Source of the DNA: Betaproteobacteria bacterium HGW-Betaproteobacteria-4
Lineage (GTDB): Bacteria; Pseudomonadota; Gammaproteobacteria; Burkholderiales; Rhodocyclaceae
DNA: 47,848 nt
Reading direction: 5' to 3'
Assembly (NCBI GenBank): GCA_002840785.1
Contig: PHCH01000037.1
Location: 1 to 47,848, forward strand
A model generated the notes under the pieces. That model saw nothing but the letters and a program-made list of their open reading frames with translations, was not told the origin of the DNA and did no database searches. Below, one piece after another: positions 1 to 8,764 of this stretch (position 1 is the stretch's first letter; each line of letters starts with the position of its first letter). Position numbers and translations under genes: made by a program.

Positions 1-207
1 CTGCGCGAAATCCTCAGTCTCAAGGAGGGCGATGTCATCCCCCTGAACCTGTCGCCGCGTATCGAGGCGCTGGTGGATAGCGTGCCCCTCATGGAATGTT
101 CCTATGGCCAGCAAAATGGCCAGTACGCACTGAAAGTCGAGCGATTCATCGCTGCTTCGCCCGACGCACCGCCCGGGGAACCGGCGATGGGAGAGAAAAA
201 TGGCTGA
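1..207 (+). CDS. fliM: FliM, flagellar motor switch protein (C-terminal fragment)
   Basis: The window opens inside this gene; only the last 68 codons are present. Frame 1 reads LREILSLKEGDVIPLNLSPRIEALVDSVPLMECSYG and ends at a TGA at 205-207. This is the C-terminal SpoA/FliN-like domain of FliM, the C-ring protein that binds CheY-P and passes the signal to FliG. The phrase LKEGDVIPL followed by a short hydrophobic strand is typical of the domain. The stop overlaps the fliN start (ATG at 200) by 8 bases, so the two are translationally coupled, as is usual for fliMN. The N-terminal CheY-binding peptide lies outside the window. Confidence 0.9.
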   Translation: MREILSLKEGDVIPLNLSPRIEALVDSVPLMECSYGQQNGQYALKVERFIAASPDAPPGEPAMGEKNG

Positions 208-637
208 CGATATCGAAAACATGGAAACCCCTGCCGAAGACACCGGCCAGATCAGCGAGGACGACTGGGCTGCCGCCATGGCGGAACAGGTCGTCAGCGA
301 TGGCGCTGCGGCCACCGCCCAACCGGCCGATATCTTCCCGTCGTTCTCGGCGCCGCTGGGCCAGGGCGGGATCATGAACGAACTCGACATGATTCTCGAC
401 ATCCCGGTCCAGATCACTGTCGAGTTGGGGCGGACCAAGATCACCATCAAGAACCTGCTGCAGTTGGCCCACGGTTCGGTCGTCGAACTCGATGCCATGG
501 CCGGCGAGCCGATGGACGTTCTGGTCAACGGCACGCTCATCGCGCAGGGCGAAGTCGTCGTCGTCAATGACAAGTTCGGTATCCGCCTGACCGACATCAT
601 CACGCCCTCGGAGCGCATGCGTAAGCTCAACCGCTGA
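200..637 (+). CDS. fliN: FliN, flagellar motor switch protein
   Basis: This 145-residue protein carries the SpoA domain of FliN at about residues 60-140. Diagnostic stretches are LDIPVQITVELGRTKITI, LLQLAHGSVVELD and VVVVNDKFGIRLTDII. FliN forms the base of the C-ring together with FliM and helps dock export substrates through FliH. The N-terminal 55 residues are acidic and low in complexity, as is common in FliN. The gene overlaps the end of fliM and is followed by a 142-base gap with a hairpin before fliO, so expression of the export-gate genes may be partly uncoupled from fliMN. Confidence 0.97.
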   Translation: MADDIENMETPAEDTGQISEDDWAAAMAEQVVSDGAAATAQPADIFPSFSAPLGQGGIMNELDMILDIPVQITVELGRTKITIKNLLQLAHGSVVELDAMAGEPMDVLVNGTLIAQGEVVVVNDKFGIRLTDIITPSERMRKLNR

Positions 638-662
638 CCAGCCCCCCCCTGGCGCGGCCATT

Positions 663-690
663 GCCGGCGCCGGGCCGGCTTTCGTTTTTG
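663..690 (+). terminator. Hairpin with T-rich tail after fliN
   Basis: A GCCGGC / GCCGGC inverted repeat (663-668 and 674-679, 5-base loop) is followed by TTTTCGTTTTT. This fits a modest rho-independent terminator between fliN and fliO. A second T-run follows at about 694-700. No clear promoter is visible in the remaining ~80 bases before fliO, so it may attenuate transcription rather than stop it. Confidence 0.45.
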
Positions 691-779
691 GCCTTTTTTT
701 CGGGTTGACCGTAGCAACGCCGATTTTCGGGTTTGGGTTTAAGATAGCGCCCTGACTCCTTCCGAACGCGACTCCCGAC

Positions 780-1190
780 TTGCTGCGCCTACTCATTCCC
801 CTGCTGCTGCCGCTCTCCGCGTGGGGTAGCGATACCACCAATCCGGGCATTCCGGCCAGTACCTACCTGCAGGCAACCCTGGCCCTCGTCCTCATTATCG
901 GACTGCTTTTCGGCACTGCCTGGCTGGCCCGCAAACTCTCCGGCGGCAAGGGTTTTGGCCAAGGTGGCATGAAGATCGTCGGTGGCGTGGCGCTCGGCCC
1001 GCGCGAACGCATCGTGCTGGTTGAAGTGGGCGAAACCTGGCTGGTCATCGGCATTGTTCCCGGACAGATCCGCACCCTACATCAACTCCCCAAGGGCGTT
1101 CCCCTCGATGCTGAATCGGCGCCCGGCCACGCCGAGGCTCCGTTCGCCCAGTGGCTCAAATCGATCAAGGAGCGCCAGAACAATGCTTAG
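780..1190 (+). CDS. fliO: FliO, flagellar export-gate assembly protein
   Basis: This 136-residue protein has one strong membrane helix (about residues 30-48, [16 protein letters not shown]), a signal-like N-terminus, and then a small cytoplasmic beta domain ([28 protein letters not shown]). That is the FliO pattern. FliO helps assemble the FliP-FliQ-FliR core. The start must be TTG at 780: the frame is closed by a TGA at 753-755 and no ATG or GTG lies between. No good Shine-Dalgarno precedes it, which suggests weak initiation. Its stop overlaps the fliP ATG. Confidence 0.85.
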   Translation: MLRLLIPLLLPLSAWGSDTTNPGIPASTYLQATLALVLIIGLLFGTAWLARKLSGGKGFGQGGMKIVGGVALGPRERIVLVEVGETWLVIGIVPGQIRTLHQLPKGVPLDAESAPGHAEAPFAQWLKSIKERQNNA

Positions 1191-1926
1191 GCGCGCGATC
1201 CTCGGGCTCAGCCTGCTGCTTCCCCCGATCATGGCCCTGGCTCAGGTCGGCGGCCTGCCTTCGGTCACCAGCACACCGACCGGCGGTGGCGGGACGACCT
1301 ACAGCCTGACCATCCAGACGCTGCTCTTCCTCACGGCGCTGACCTTCCTGCCGGCCGCCATACTGATGATGACAAGTTTCACCCGCATCATCATCGTTCT
1401 CTCGCTGCTTCGCCATGCCATGGGCACCCAGACCTCGCCCCCCAACCAGATACTGGTCGGCCTGGCGCTATTCCTGACCTTCTTCGTCATGTCGCCGACG
1501 CTCGACAAGGTCTATACCGACGCCTATCTGCCGCTTTCGGAAAACAAGATCAACATCGTCCAGGCCGGCGAGCGCGCCGCCGTCCCCATGCGCAGCTTCA
1601 TGCTGCGCCAGACCCGCGAAGCCGACATCGCCATGCTCGCCAATGTCGCCAGGGCCGGCAAGTTCGAAAAGCCGGGAGACATCCCCCTGCGCGTCCTGAT
1701 TCCGGCTTTCGTCATCAGCGAGCTCAAAACCGCCTTCCAGATCGGCTTCATCATTTTCATCCCCTTCCTGATCATCGACATGGTCGTCGCCAGCCTGTTG
1801 ATGTCGATGGGCATGATGATGATGTCGCCGGTCATGGTCGCCCTGCCGTTCAAGTTGATGCTCTTTGTCCTCGTCGATGGCTGGCATCTGGTCATCGGCT
1901 CGCTGGTCAAGAGTTTTAGTACATGA
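1183..1926 (+). CDS. fliP: FliP, flagellar export-gate protein
   Basis: This 247-residue integral membrane protein forms the core of the flagellar type III export gate. The start is ATG at 1183, overlapping the fliO stop. The residues from there ([21 protein letters not shown]) form the cleavable signal peptide typical of FliP. A longer in-frame reading begins upstream inside fliO and is not needed. Family hallmarks include [44 protein letters not shown] and [15 protein letters not shown], with four membrane segments. The gene overlaps fliQ by 4 bases. Confidence 0.97.
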   Translation: MLRRAILGLSLLLPPIMALAQVGGLPSVTSTPTGGGGTTYSLTIQTLLFLTALTFLPAAILMMTSFTRIIIVLSLLRHAMGTQTSPPNQILVGLALFLTFFVMSPTLDKVYTDAYLPLSENKINIVQAGERAAVPMRSFMLRQTREADIAMLANVARAGKFEKPGDIPLRVLIPAFVISELKTAFQIGFIIFIPFLIIDMVVASLLMSMGMMMMSPVMVALPFKLMLFVLVDGWHLVIGSLVKSFST

Positions 1927-2192
1927 CTCCCGGCGTCGTCATGGAAATCGGCCGTCAGGCCATTGAAGTCACACTGCTCATGGCAGCGCCGGCCTTGCTC
2001 TCGGCCCTGGTCGTCGGTTTGATCATCAGCGTTTTTCAGGCAGCAACCCAGCTCAACGAAGCGACCCTGCAATTCGTCCCGAAACTGGTTGTCATGTTCC
2101 TCGTCCTGATGCTCGCCGGCCCCTGGATGCTGCAATACATGATCGACTACATCCAGCGCCTGTTCGAGAGCATTCCGCAATTGATCGGCTGA
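1923..2192 (+). CDS. fliQ: FliQ, flagellar export-gate protein
   Basis: This 89-residue protein has two membrane helices, the normal size and layout for FliQ, which packs around the FliP/FliR core of the export gate. Recognisable stretches are [40 protein letters not shown] and [22 protein letters not shown]. It starts at ATG 1923 inside the fliP stop (ATGA overlap) and ends 1 base before the fliR start, so fliPQR is one tightly coupled block. Confidence 0.97.
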   Translation: MTPGVVMEIGRQAIEVTLLMAAPALLSALVVGLIISVFQAATQLNEATLQFVPKLVVMFLVLMLAGPWMLQYMIDYIQRLFESIPQLIG

Positions 2193-2193
2193 C

Positions 2194-2948
2194 ATGCTCA
2201 GCATAACGACGGCACAACTCGATGCCTGGATTGTGCCTTCATCGCCACCTCACCACTCTGGGGTTCGGCCGGCATCCCCCGTCGCACCCGCCTCATTCTC
2301 GGTATCGGCATTGCTATCGCCATCGTCCCGGCCCTGCCACCGATGCCGACGGTTGCCCCGGGCTCGCTGGCCGGCCTGTGGATCATGGTGCAGCAAATGC
2401 TGATCGGCATCGGCATGGGCTTCGCTGCCCGCGTTGTCTTCGCCGCCGTCGACCTGGCCGGCGAATTCATCGGAGCCCAGATGGGATTGGGCTTCGCCAC
2501 CGCCTACGACCCTTTGAGCTCGTCGCAAACCCCCGTCATCGGGGAGTTCATCGGTCTCGTCAGTTTCCTGCTGTTTCTCTCACTGAATGGCCATCTGATG
2601 TATGTCGCCACGCTGGCGCAAAGCTTTTACGCCATACCGGTCAGCCCTGTGCCCCTGGCCGCCGGGAGTTGGCTGAATATTGTCGAACTGGGATCAAAGA
2701 TGTTTTCGGTCGGGGTGTTGCTCTCGCTCCCCGTGGTTGTCGCGCTGATGATCACCAACATCGCGCTGGCCGTCCTCACCCGGGCAGCCCCTCAATTGAA
2801 TATTTTCGCACTGGGTTTCCCGCTCACGATGATCGGCGGCTTCATCGCACTGGCCATCAGCATGAATTACCTGGCCACTCCGCTGCAGTCGCTCTACGAA
2901 TATGCACTCAGCGCCATACTGGGATTTGCCGTACCTGCCACTCAGTAG
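2194..2948 (+). pseudogene. fliR: fliR, export-gate protein, frameshifted near the 5' end
   Basis: FliR completes the FliP-Q-R export gate. The ATG at 2194 opens with MLSITTAQLDAWI, the normal FliR start, and then the frame is lost. From about 2235 the family sequence resumes in another frame (AFIATSPLWGSAGIPRRTRLILGIGIAIAIVP) and continues intact to the stop at 2948, including FLLFLSLNGHLM and SVGVLLSLPVVVALM. About 10-13 residues of the first membrane helix are missing at 2230-2236, consistent with loss of roughly 30-40 bases not divisible by three. The only in-frame ATG afterwards (2343) would give a 201-residue protein without the first helix. No ATG, GTG or TTG lies in that frame between 2193 and 2343. 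Either a true mutation or an assembly error. Confidence 0.85.
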
Positions 2949-3400
2949 CGCTCATTCATCTTGTACGAATCGGCATCCTGACGCTGGACCAGGCGTATCG
3001 TCCCCTCCGCCATGCGCCGGGCACCAATGGTCTGCGAGTCTATGCCCTCGGTGTACTCGAGGATCTGATAGCTGGCAAACCCGTTCTCGTATTGCAACTG
3101 ACTGGCGCGCCGCTTGAGGATCTGGACCGACTCACCGGCCCCTCCGGTGTGGTAACGCTTCATCTTCATGGAGAAACGATAGATATCCGGCGACAGCCTG
3201 GACTCCTCGATCTCCCAGTTGGGCGCCAAGGGATCGTAAACCAGATAAATCGCCGCACCGACCACGGCAACCGTCGCCAGCGACGACAGGCTAATCCCGG
3301 TTTTTGCCGTAAGCTGGATAGTCTCGTTCGGAATCAGCGGAGAAGTCCCGCAGCCAGCCAGACAAACTGCTGCGATCAGCGAGGCACCAAGCTTTTTCAT
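2942..3400 (-). CDS. Putative flagellar-cluster lipoprotein of unknown function
   Basis: This 152-residue protein begins with a lipoprotein signal ending in the lipobox LAGC (Cys17). A second hydrophobic stretch follows at about residues 36-57 (LSSLATVAVVGAAIYLVYDPL). The C-terminal part is soluble, with RFSMKMKRYHTGGAGE, LKRRASQLQYENGFASYQILEYTEGI and RMAEGTIRLV. That part loosely recalls small Caulobacter-type lipoproteins with an R-A-x(n)-G-x-x-x-Y core, but I cannot assign a family. Its ATG overlaps the flgL stop (ATGA), so it is the last gene of the flgKL transcript. Its 3' end overlaps fliR by 7 bases, tail to tail. Confidence 0.8.
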   Translation of the reverse strand: MKKLGASLIAAVCLAGCGTSPLIPNETIQLTAKTGISLSSLATVAVVGAAIYLVYDPLAPNWEIEESRLSPDIYRFSMKMKRYHTGGAGESVQILKRRASQLQYENGFASYQILEYTEGIDSQTIGARRMAEGTIRLVQRQDADSYKMNERY

Positions 3401-4617
3401 AGGTAATTGAAGAGTGACATCTGGCTGACTTGCTTGAAGGTCAGTTGTGCCGCCTCAAGGACCACTTTCTGATTCGCCATGTCGGAAACCGCCTTGGTGT
3501 AATCGAGATCCTGAATTCTGCCAATATCGGTCTGATACTGCAGGTCGCGATCGGCGCCGGCAAGGCTCAGATTCTCCAACTCAAGCCGCCGTGCGCCAAC
3601 CGAGGTCTGTGCGGTAATCAGATGAAGATAAGCCTGATCCAGATTCTGGCGAATCGATGTTATCTGATTCTTGAATGCGGCCTGTGTCGCCGGTGTGCTG
3701 GTCACATTGGCGCTAAGCGCCTTGATCATGCTGTCGATGGTCGTGAACAGGTCCTGATTGCTTGCCGGCTGGACCGTGAAAGTGTCACCGGCAGCAGGGG
3801 TTCCGGAAATTCTTATCTTGATCTGCTGAGCTGCCGAGCCGAGGACGATATCCGATCCATCGGTGTAAGCCTGACCGGTCAGAGAGGGCGTGGCCGAGCC
3901 ATTGACATAGACGTCGTACACACCTGGCGCTGTAAAAGCAAGCTGGTAAGTGGTGTCGTCATATCCGGAAATGACCGACGAAGTACCGATAACCCCCGTC
4001 CCGGTATTGCCCGTGCCGGCAGCAGACTCAAACGCTCCATTGCCCTGCGGAATTCGCATGAAGATATCGCTGCCCGACTCGGATACCCCCATCGTCCGCC
4101 CCGTCTCCACCTGCAACTCCCGGTTGCCGTCATCGCCGTGATAGGTCGTGGTTCGGTTACCTGGCGAGCCAGTGACAGCAAAGGGTGTCGTCGCCCCCCG
4201 AAGACCGGCAAAAATATGCTGCCCCAGTGCATCGGTACCATTCGCGAGGCCCAGCAACTGGGCAAAATTCTCATTCACTTCAAAAGAGATTGCCTGACGC
4301 GACGTATCACTGATATTCGGATTATCTGCTTCGGCCGCCCGGGCCATCACATTTGAAATCAGGTCGCTGACCGTCCTCAAGTTACTTTCCAGCTCCGTCA
4401 ACTGACTCGCCGCATTTCCCTGGTTATCAAGGAACTGCGTATTCATTGACTGTCGTTGGCTAATCTCAAGTGCTTGCGCAGCTGCAACTGGATCATCGGA
4501 TGGGGTGAGAATGCGACGCCCGGTCGACATCTGGTTTTGCAGTTTGTACATACTGGTCTGCAACTGCAGCATGTTCTGCGTCGCTGTATCGAACATCATC
4601 GAGGTACTTATGCGCAT
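3397..4617 (-). CDS. flgL: FlgL, hook-filament junction protein 3
   Basis: This 406-residue protein is exported and joins the hook (through FlgK) to the flagellin filament. The flagellin-like N-terminus is clear: MRISTSMMFDTATQNMLQLQTSMYKLQNQMSTGRRILTPSDDPVAAAQAL. So is the C-terminal helix: GRIQDLDYTKAVSDMANQKVVLEAAQLTFKQVSQMSLFNYL. The middle (about residues 170-290) is a Gly/Thr/Ser-rich variable domain. It starts 12 bases after the flgK stop with a good GGAG Shine-Dalgarno, and is likely read from the sigma-28 promoter ahead of flgK. Confidence 0.97.
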   Translation of the reverse strand: MRISTSMMFDTATQNMLQLQTSMYKLQNQMSTGRRILTPSDDPVAAAQALEISQRQSMNTQFLDNQGNAASQLTELESNLRTVSDLISNVMARAAEADNPNISDTSRQAISFEVNENFAQLLGLANGTDALGQHIFAGLRGATTPFAVTGSPGNRTTTYHGDDGNRELQVETGRTMGVSESGSDIFMRIPQGNGAFESAAGTGNTGTGVIGTSSVISGYDDTTYQLAFTAPGVYDVYVNGSATPSLTGQAYTDGSDIVLGSAAQQIKIRISGTPAAGDTFTVQPASNQDLFTTIDSMIKALSANVTSTPATQAAFKNQITSIRQNLDQAYLHLITAQTSVGARRLELENLSLAGADRDLQYQTDIGRIQDLDYTKAVSDMANQKVVLEAAQLTFKQVSQMSLFNYL

Positions 4618-4628
4618 GATGTCACTCC

Positions 4629-6613
4629 TTAATTGGTGATGGAGAGAAGCGTATCAAACAGCTTCGAAGCGATATCGAGCGACTTTGCCGATGCCTGGTA
4701 GGCCTGCTGATAGCGGATCAAATTGGCGGCCTCCTCATCAAGATTGACGCCGGAAACCGCCGAACGCGCCAACTCATTCTGTTTGAGAAGTGCCTGCTGG
4801 GCCTCGCCACTAACCTTGATCTGGCGGGTTACCGAACCAACACCGCTGACCAGACTGGCATAGCTCCCCTGGTAGCTGGCCGTGCCACCTTCCATCGTGC
4901 TTTGTGTCTGCAATGCCGCCAGCTTGACTGCGTTGCGGCTATCGGATACCCCCGAGAAATTTCTGTCGATGGTAAAGGTGTCGCCATTGGCTGGCGTTCC
5001 GGAAATATCGACAGCTATTCCGTTATAGGTAATGCGTGTCAGTTCCGACCCCGCATTCGAACGATTGATTGGACTGGCCGCAATGGCTAACGTCGTTCCA
5101 TCGGCATAGGTCGCACTGACCGTTCCCGAGGCTGGAAAACCGAAGGTAAATGCGTCACCTGCCTGGCTATAAGAGAACACCTTCGGCACATTGGCCAAGG
5201 AGTACCCTGTCGTGACAGTTCCCTGGCTAACCGCCAGCGACCCCGTGTTTGCCAACCCCAACGTGGTGGTGCTCGGTGCGGCAGCTGCGATCCGCTTGAC
5301 ATCGGCTGCCACCGACGAATTGACCTGAAAATTTCGTGCCGCATCGCGGGTGGGTTCGATCAGGTAATTAACATTCGCCGTTGGCGCCGCGCCGTTGATA
5401 CTGAAGCCTTCGCCGGTAATCAGGCCATTCAATGTCGCTACCGCCCCGGCCCCGCTCAGCGTGCTCCACGTCTTGCCGTCTGTCTGGCGAGTCAGCGTCA
5501 GGTTGGTTCCATCGTCAAGCAAGAGATAGTCGCTGCCCGTCAAATTTGTCTGGAAATTTCCCGTTGCCGGATCACCGGTCGGCGCCAGGAAACTGGCCGT
5601 CACGACATTGGCGGTGGCGCTGCTAGCCAGCACTTTCGGCTGCGATATCTGGAAAAAATCTGCCTGAAAGCCGGCCGTCACGGAAGTCTGGTTCAGTCCT
5701 TCCAAATCCTGCCCCAGCGCATGCTGGGCATTGAAGGTCAAAGCCAGCGAAGCGGCGATCTGCCCCAAGGTGTTTGTGGCATCGTCGAGCGAATTGGCAC
5801 GGAATTTCATCAGACCACCGAGAGCGCCACCTTCGATCAGCGACTCCGACAACTCCTGAACGGCCCCGGTTTGTCCGCGCAAGCCGACCACGATCCGTTC
5901 GGGATCGGAGCTTGAGGTAATCGGAACCAGTTTATTGACGACCGAACCGACGACCAGTTGCTGGCCATTGCCGACAAAAACGTTGAAATTGCCAATCGAG
6001 TCTTCGACGGTCGTCACCCGCACGTGCTTGTTGAGATCGGCAACCAACTGATCGCGCAAATCGAGCAAATCGTTGGGCGACTGGCTGGTAGCCGCTTCAG
6101 CCCGCGTAATCTGACCATTCACCTCGGCCAATTGCTGGGCATAGACATTGATCAGCTCGATTTCGCCGGCGATCTCGCCATTGACGCTATCGTACATCTC
6201 GCCAAGACGACTCGACATTGCAGCAAAGCGGCCAGCCAGGGCTTCGGCCGAGGACAGCATGCTTTGGCGTGCTGAAACGAGAGACGGGCTGGCAGCTACC
6301 TGCTGCACCCCGGTAAAATGTTGTCGATCTGGCTCAGCTTGGCCAGCTGAGCAGCAGATTCGGAAGCCGTGGCCTGAGCAGCAAAGGTTTGTGCCGTCAG
6401 GTATTTATCGTAGGCACGGCGAACGGTATCGACCGTAGTGCCGCTGCCGAAATAACCCGATCCGGTCAGCCGGGGGATGCCCGCCGACTGCTGAATATAC
6501 TGGCGGCTGTAGCCGGGGGTATTGGCATTGGCGATATTGTGCTGAGTCGCTTCAAGCCCCAGCTGCGCCGCATGGATCCCGGTGATCCCGATTGAAAGCA
6601 TTCCACTGCTCAT
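4629..6613 (-). pseudogene. flgK: flgK, hook-filament junction protein 1, frameshifted
   Basis: FlgK caps the hook before the filament grows. The N-terminal part starts at ATG 6613 (GMLSIGITGIHAAQLGLEATQHNIANANTPGYSRQ) and is in frame to LSQIDNIL (residues 93-100). It then runs into a stop after PGCSR. The family sequence resumes in another frame as TGVQQVAASPSLVSARQSMLSSAEALAGRF and continues for about 560 residues to the normal end (IRYQQAYQASAKSLDIASKLFDTLLSI). The missing piece matches the usual ADPTxGLxPxLQDFF segment, about 15 residues. The junction lies at about 6312-6319 in a run of T. Both halves are otherwise clean. Real frameshift or assembly error. Confidence 0.85.
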
Positions 6614-6639
6614 AGCAATTCCTTTACTCTACAGCCTCA

Positions 6640-6666
6640 TTAACGGCCGTGAACCCAAAACATTGA
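6640..6666 (-). promoter_or_regulatory. Sigma-28 (FliA) promoter for flgKL
   Basis: Read on the minus strand, TCAATGTT, 11 bases, then GCCGTTAA. The FliA consensus is TAAAGTTT-N11-GCCGATAA: 5 of 8 and 7 of 8 positions match with exact spacing. It lies in the short gap between flgJ and flgK, 27 bases ahead of the flgK ATG, which is where late-class flgKL control is expected. Confidence 0.75.
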
Positions 6667-6673
6667 GTACGGA

Positions 6674-7630
6674 TCAACCGATAAGTGCCTGGCGCAGGGT
6701 CGGACCATTGATGATGCGCGAGAGCTTGTCGGCGTACATCGGGTCAGTGGCATAGCCTGCTTGCTGTAAACGTCGAGCAAACTCCGTGCCATCCTGCGAG
6801 CCGATCACCTCTGAGTAACGCGGGCTATTGCGCAGCAGATTGGCGTAGTCGCGAAAGCCTTCTTCGTAGGAAGCATAGGCACGGAAACGTTCAACCGTCC
6901 GGGTCGGCTGGCCATTGACATACTCGGTGGTGGTCGCTTCGACGGTGTGGCCCGTCCAGTTCTTTCCGGCCTTGATGCCGAACAGGTTGAAGCTGTTCGT
7001 CCCGTCTGCCTTGCGGATTTCGCCCTGCCCCCAGCCGCTCTCAAGCGCCGAATGACCAATCAGAAATACGGGCGGAATTCCGGTTGACCGTGAGGCTTCG
7101 ACCGCGTGCGGCCAGACGCGATTGACGAACTCGCGTGATGAGGCCGGCGGCTCCTGGTTAACCACCGGAGGCACCGAGGCATTGGCGCCATACGATGCCG
7201 AGGTTGGCAAGTTGCCGAGCACCGGTCTGTGCTGCAGGTGACTGACATCGGAAACGGCAAGCGGCAAATCCTTGGCGGCAGCAGTTGCCGGCGCCAGCAA
7301 ATCGGCCTGCCCTTTGGCGGAATCCAGATGCTGCCCCAGTTGCTGTTCAATCAGTCGGGCAAACCCGATGCCACCACGGCTCGACGCCATGTTCTGCGCC
7401 ATCTGCTGGTCCAGCATGCCGGTGTAGAAGCGAGACTGGTCGCTGTTGAGCAACCCGTCCTGCGGCGTCGCATCGCGCATGCTCTTCATGACCATTTGCA
7501 GGAAAAGCGCCTCGAACTGCTGGGCAGCCGCTTTCAGGCCTTGCTTCGGATCCTTTTGAAACTGGGCGCGGATGTCCTGCGAGCCCTGCACGTCAAAGGC
7601 CGCGCGGTTCGGCGTATCCTGAATTTTCAT
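6674..7630 (-). CDS. flgJ: FlgJ, rod cap and peptidoglycan hydrolase
   Basis: This 318-residue protein is the two-domain form of FlgJ. The N-terminal rod-cap domain (about 1-100) contains QFEALFLQMVMKSMRDATP and RFYTGMLDQQMAQNMA. A proline- and alanine-rich linker follows. The C-terminal glucosaminidase domain (about 165-318) contains FVNRVWPHAVEASRSTGIPPVFLIGHSALESGWGQ and TNSFNLFGIKAGKNWTG; the Glu in HSALESGWG is the expected catalytic acid. It guides rod assembly and opens the peptidoglycan. It starts 15 bases after the flgI stop. Confidence 0.97.
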   Translation of the reverse strand: MKIQDTPNRAAFDVQGSQDIRAQFQKDPKQGLKAAAQQFEALFLQMVMKSMRDATPQDGLLNSDQSRFYTGMLDQQMAQNMASSRGGIGFARLIEQQLGQHLDSAKGQADLLAPATAAAKDLPLAVSDVSHLQHRPVLGNLPTSASYGANASVPPVVNQEPPASSREFVNRVWPHAVEASRSTGIPPVFLIGHSALESGWGQGEIRKADGTNSFNLFGIKAGKNWTGHTVEATTTEYVNGQPTRTVERFRAYASYEEGFRDYANLLRNSPRYSEVIGSQDGTEFARRLQQAGYATDPMYADKLSRIINGPTLRQALIG

Positions 7631-7645
7631 TGGAATGTTCAGTGC

Positions 7646-8740
7646 TCAGATGACTTCAAGTTCTGCCCGCAACGCCCCGGCCGCCTTCATGGCCTGGAGG
7701 ATGGCCAGCAGATCGAGGGGATTGGCGCCGAGTGCATTGAGCGCCCTGACCACATCGGCCAGATTGGCCCCGGCCTTGACGTTCATGAGGCTGCCGTTAC
7801 CTTGGGAAACCTGGATATCCGCCTGTTTTCCGGTAGCCGGATTAGCCGCATCGACGACGACCGAGAGGCTGCCATGCGCCACAGCGCAGGGATCAAGGGT
7901 GACCTTCTGGTTCATGACGACGGAACCGGTGCGCGGGTTGATGACGACCAGCGCAGTGCCGACCACGGACTTGACTTCCAGACTCTCCAGGCGGCCGAGG
8001 AAGGCGACCCGCGCATCCATTTCATCCGGCGCACGCACGGCAATCCGCCGGCCATCGACGGCGCGCGCCGTTCCCGGTTGCGTTGCCCGGTTGATCGCCT
8101 CGACCACGTTGAGAGCAGTCCCGAAGTCGGTGCTATCGAGTTCGTAGTAAATAAAACCGCCCTGGCCGACAGCCGTCGGCACGTCGCGCTCGATCGTCGC
8201 CCCGGCCGGGACTCGGCCCGCCGAAAGGTGGTTGACTGCAATCTTGGAGCCGCCGGATGAGGCGCCAACGCCACCGACCAGAATATTGCCCTGGGCGATG
8301 GCATAAATCTGCCCGTCGCCGCCTTTCAACTGGGTCATGAGCAGCGTGCCGCCGCGCAGGCTCTTGGCGTTGCCCATGGACGAAACCGTGATGTCGATAG
8401 TCTGGCCGGGCTTTGAGAACGGCGGCATGACGGCCGTGACCATGACGGCGGCGACGTTCTTCAACTGGAGCTTGGTCGCCTGCTCGGTCGTCAGATTGAT
8501 GCCGAGTTGCGACAGCATGTTGCCCATGGCCTGCGTCGTGAATGGTGTCTGCGTCGTCTGGTCGCCGGTGTTGTCGAGACCGACTACCAGGCCATAGCCA
8601 ATCAACTGGTTATTGCGCACGCCTTGAATCGAGGCAATGTCCTTGAGGCGCTCGGCAAATGCCGGCTGGCCGCAAAGCGGCAGAAGGCATGCGGCCAAGA
8701 TTGCCGCCTGCCGGAACCAATTGCCGCCAAATGTCTTCAT
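7646..8740 (-). CDS. flgI: FlgI, flagellar P-ring protein (possibly with an internal loss)
   Basis: This 364-residue periplasmic protein forms the P ring around the rod. A Sec signal peptide ends near CGQPAFAE (residue ~30). Strong family stretches are RLKDIASIQGVRNNQLIGYGLVVGLDNTGDQ and VVRALNALGANPLDLLAILQAMKAAGALRAELEVI. Between LSVVVDAAN and DIQVSQGNGSL there are only a few residues (PATGKQA). E. coli FlgI, from memory, has a longer VSQP...GGGQTVVTP segment there. About 13 residues seem to be missing in frame around 7840-7860. If so the protein is still full frame but may be impaired. Good Shine-Dalgarno (GGAGA). Confidence 0.93.
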   Translation of the reverse strand: MKTFGGNWFRQAAILAACLLPLCGQPAFAERLKDIASIQGVRNNQLIGYGLVVGLDNTGDQTTQTPFTTQAMGNMLSQLGINLTTEQATKLQLKNVAAVMVTAVMPPFSKPGQTIDITVSSMGNAKSLRGGTLLMTQLKGGDGQIYAIAQGNILVGGVGASSGGSKIAVNHLSAGRVPAGATIERDVPTAVGQGGFIYYELDSTDFGTALNVVEAINRATQPGTARAVDGRRIAVRAPDEMDARVAFLGRLESLEVKSVVGTALVVINPRTGSVVMNQKVTLDPCAVAHGSLSVVVDAANPATGKQADIQVSQGNGSLMNVKAGANLADVVRALNALGANPLDLLAILQAMKAAGALRAELEVI

Positions 8741-8764
8741 GTTCGGTCTCCGCCTGAATATTCC

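Noticed and set aside
2222-3406. 394-codon plus-strand frame across fliR and the lipoprotein gene
   Set aside because: It has no family features and runs through two real genes on opposite strands. The fliR residues are in a different frame.
7229-8260. 343-codon plus-strand frame opposite flgJ and flgI
   Set aside because: A shadow of flgI; the composition is typical of antisense reading.
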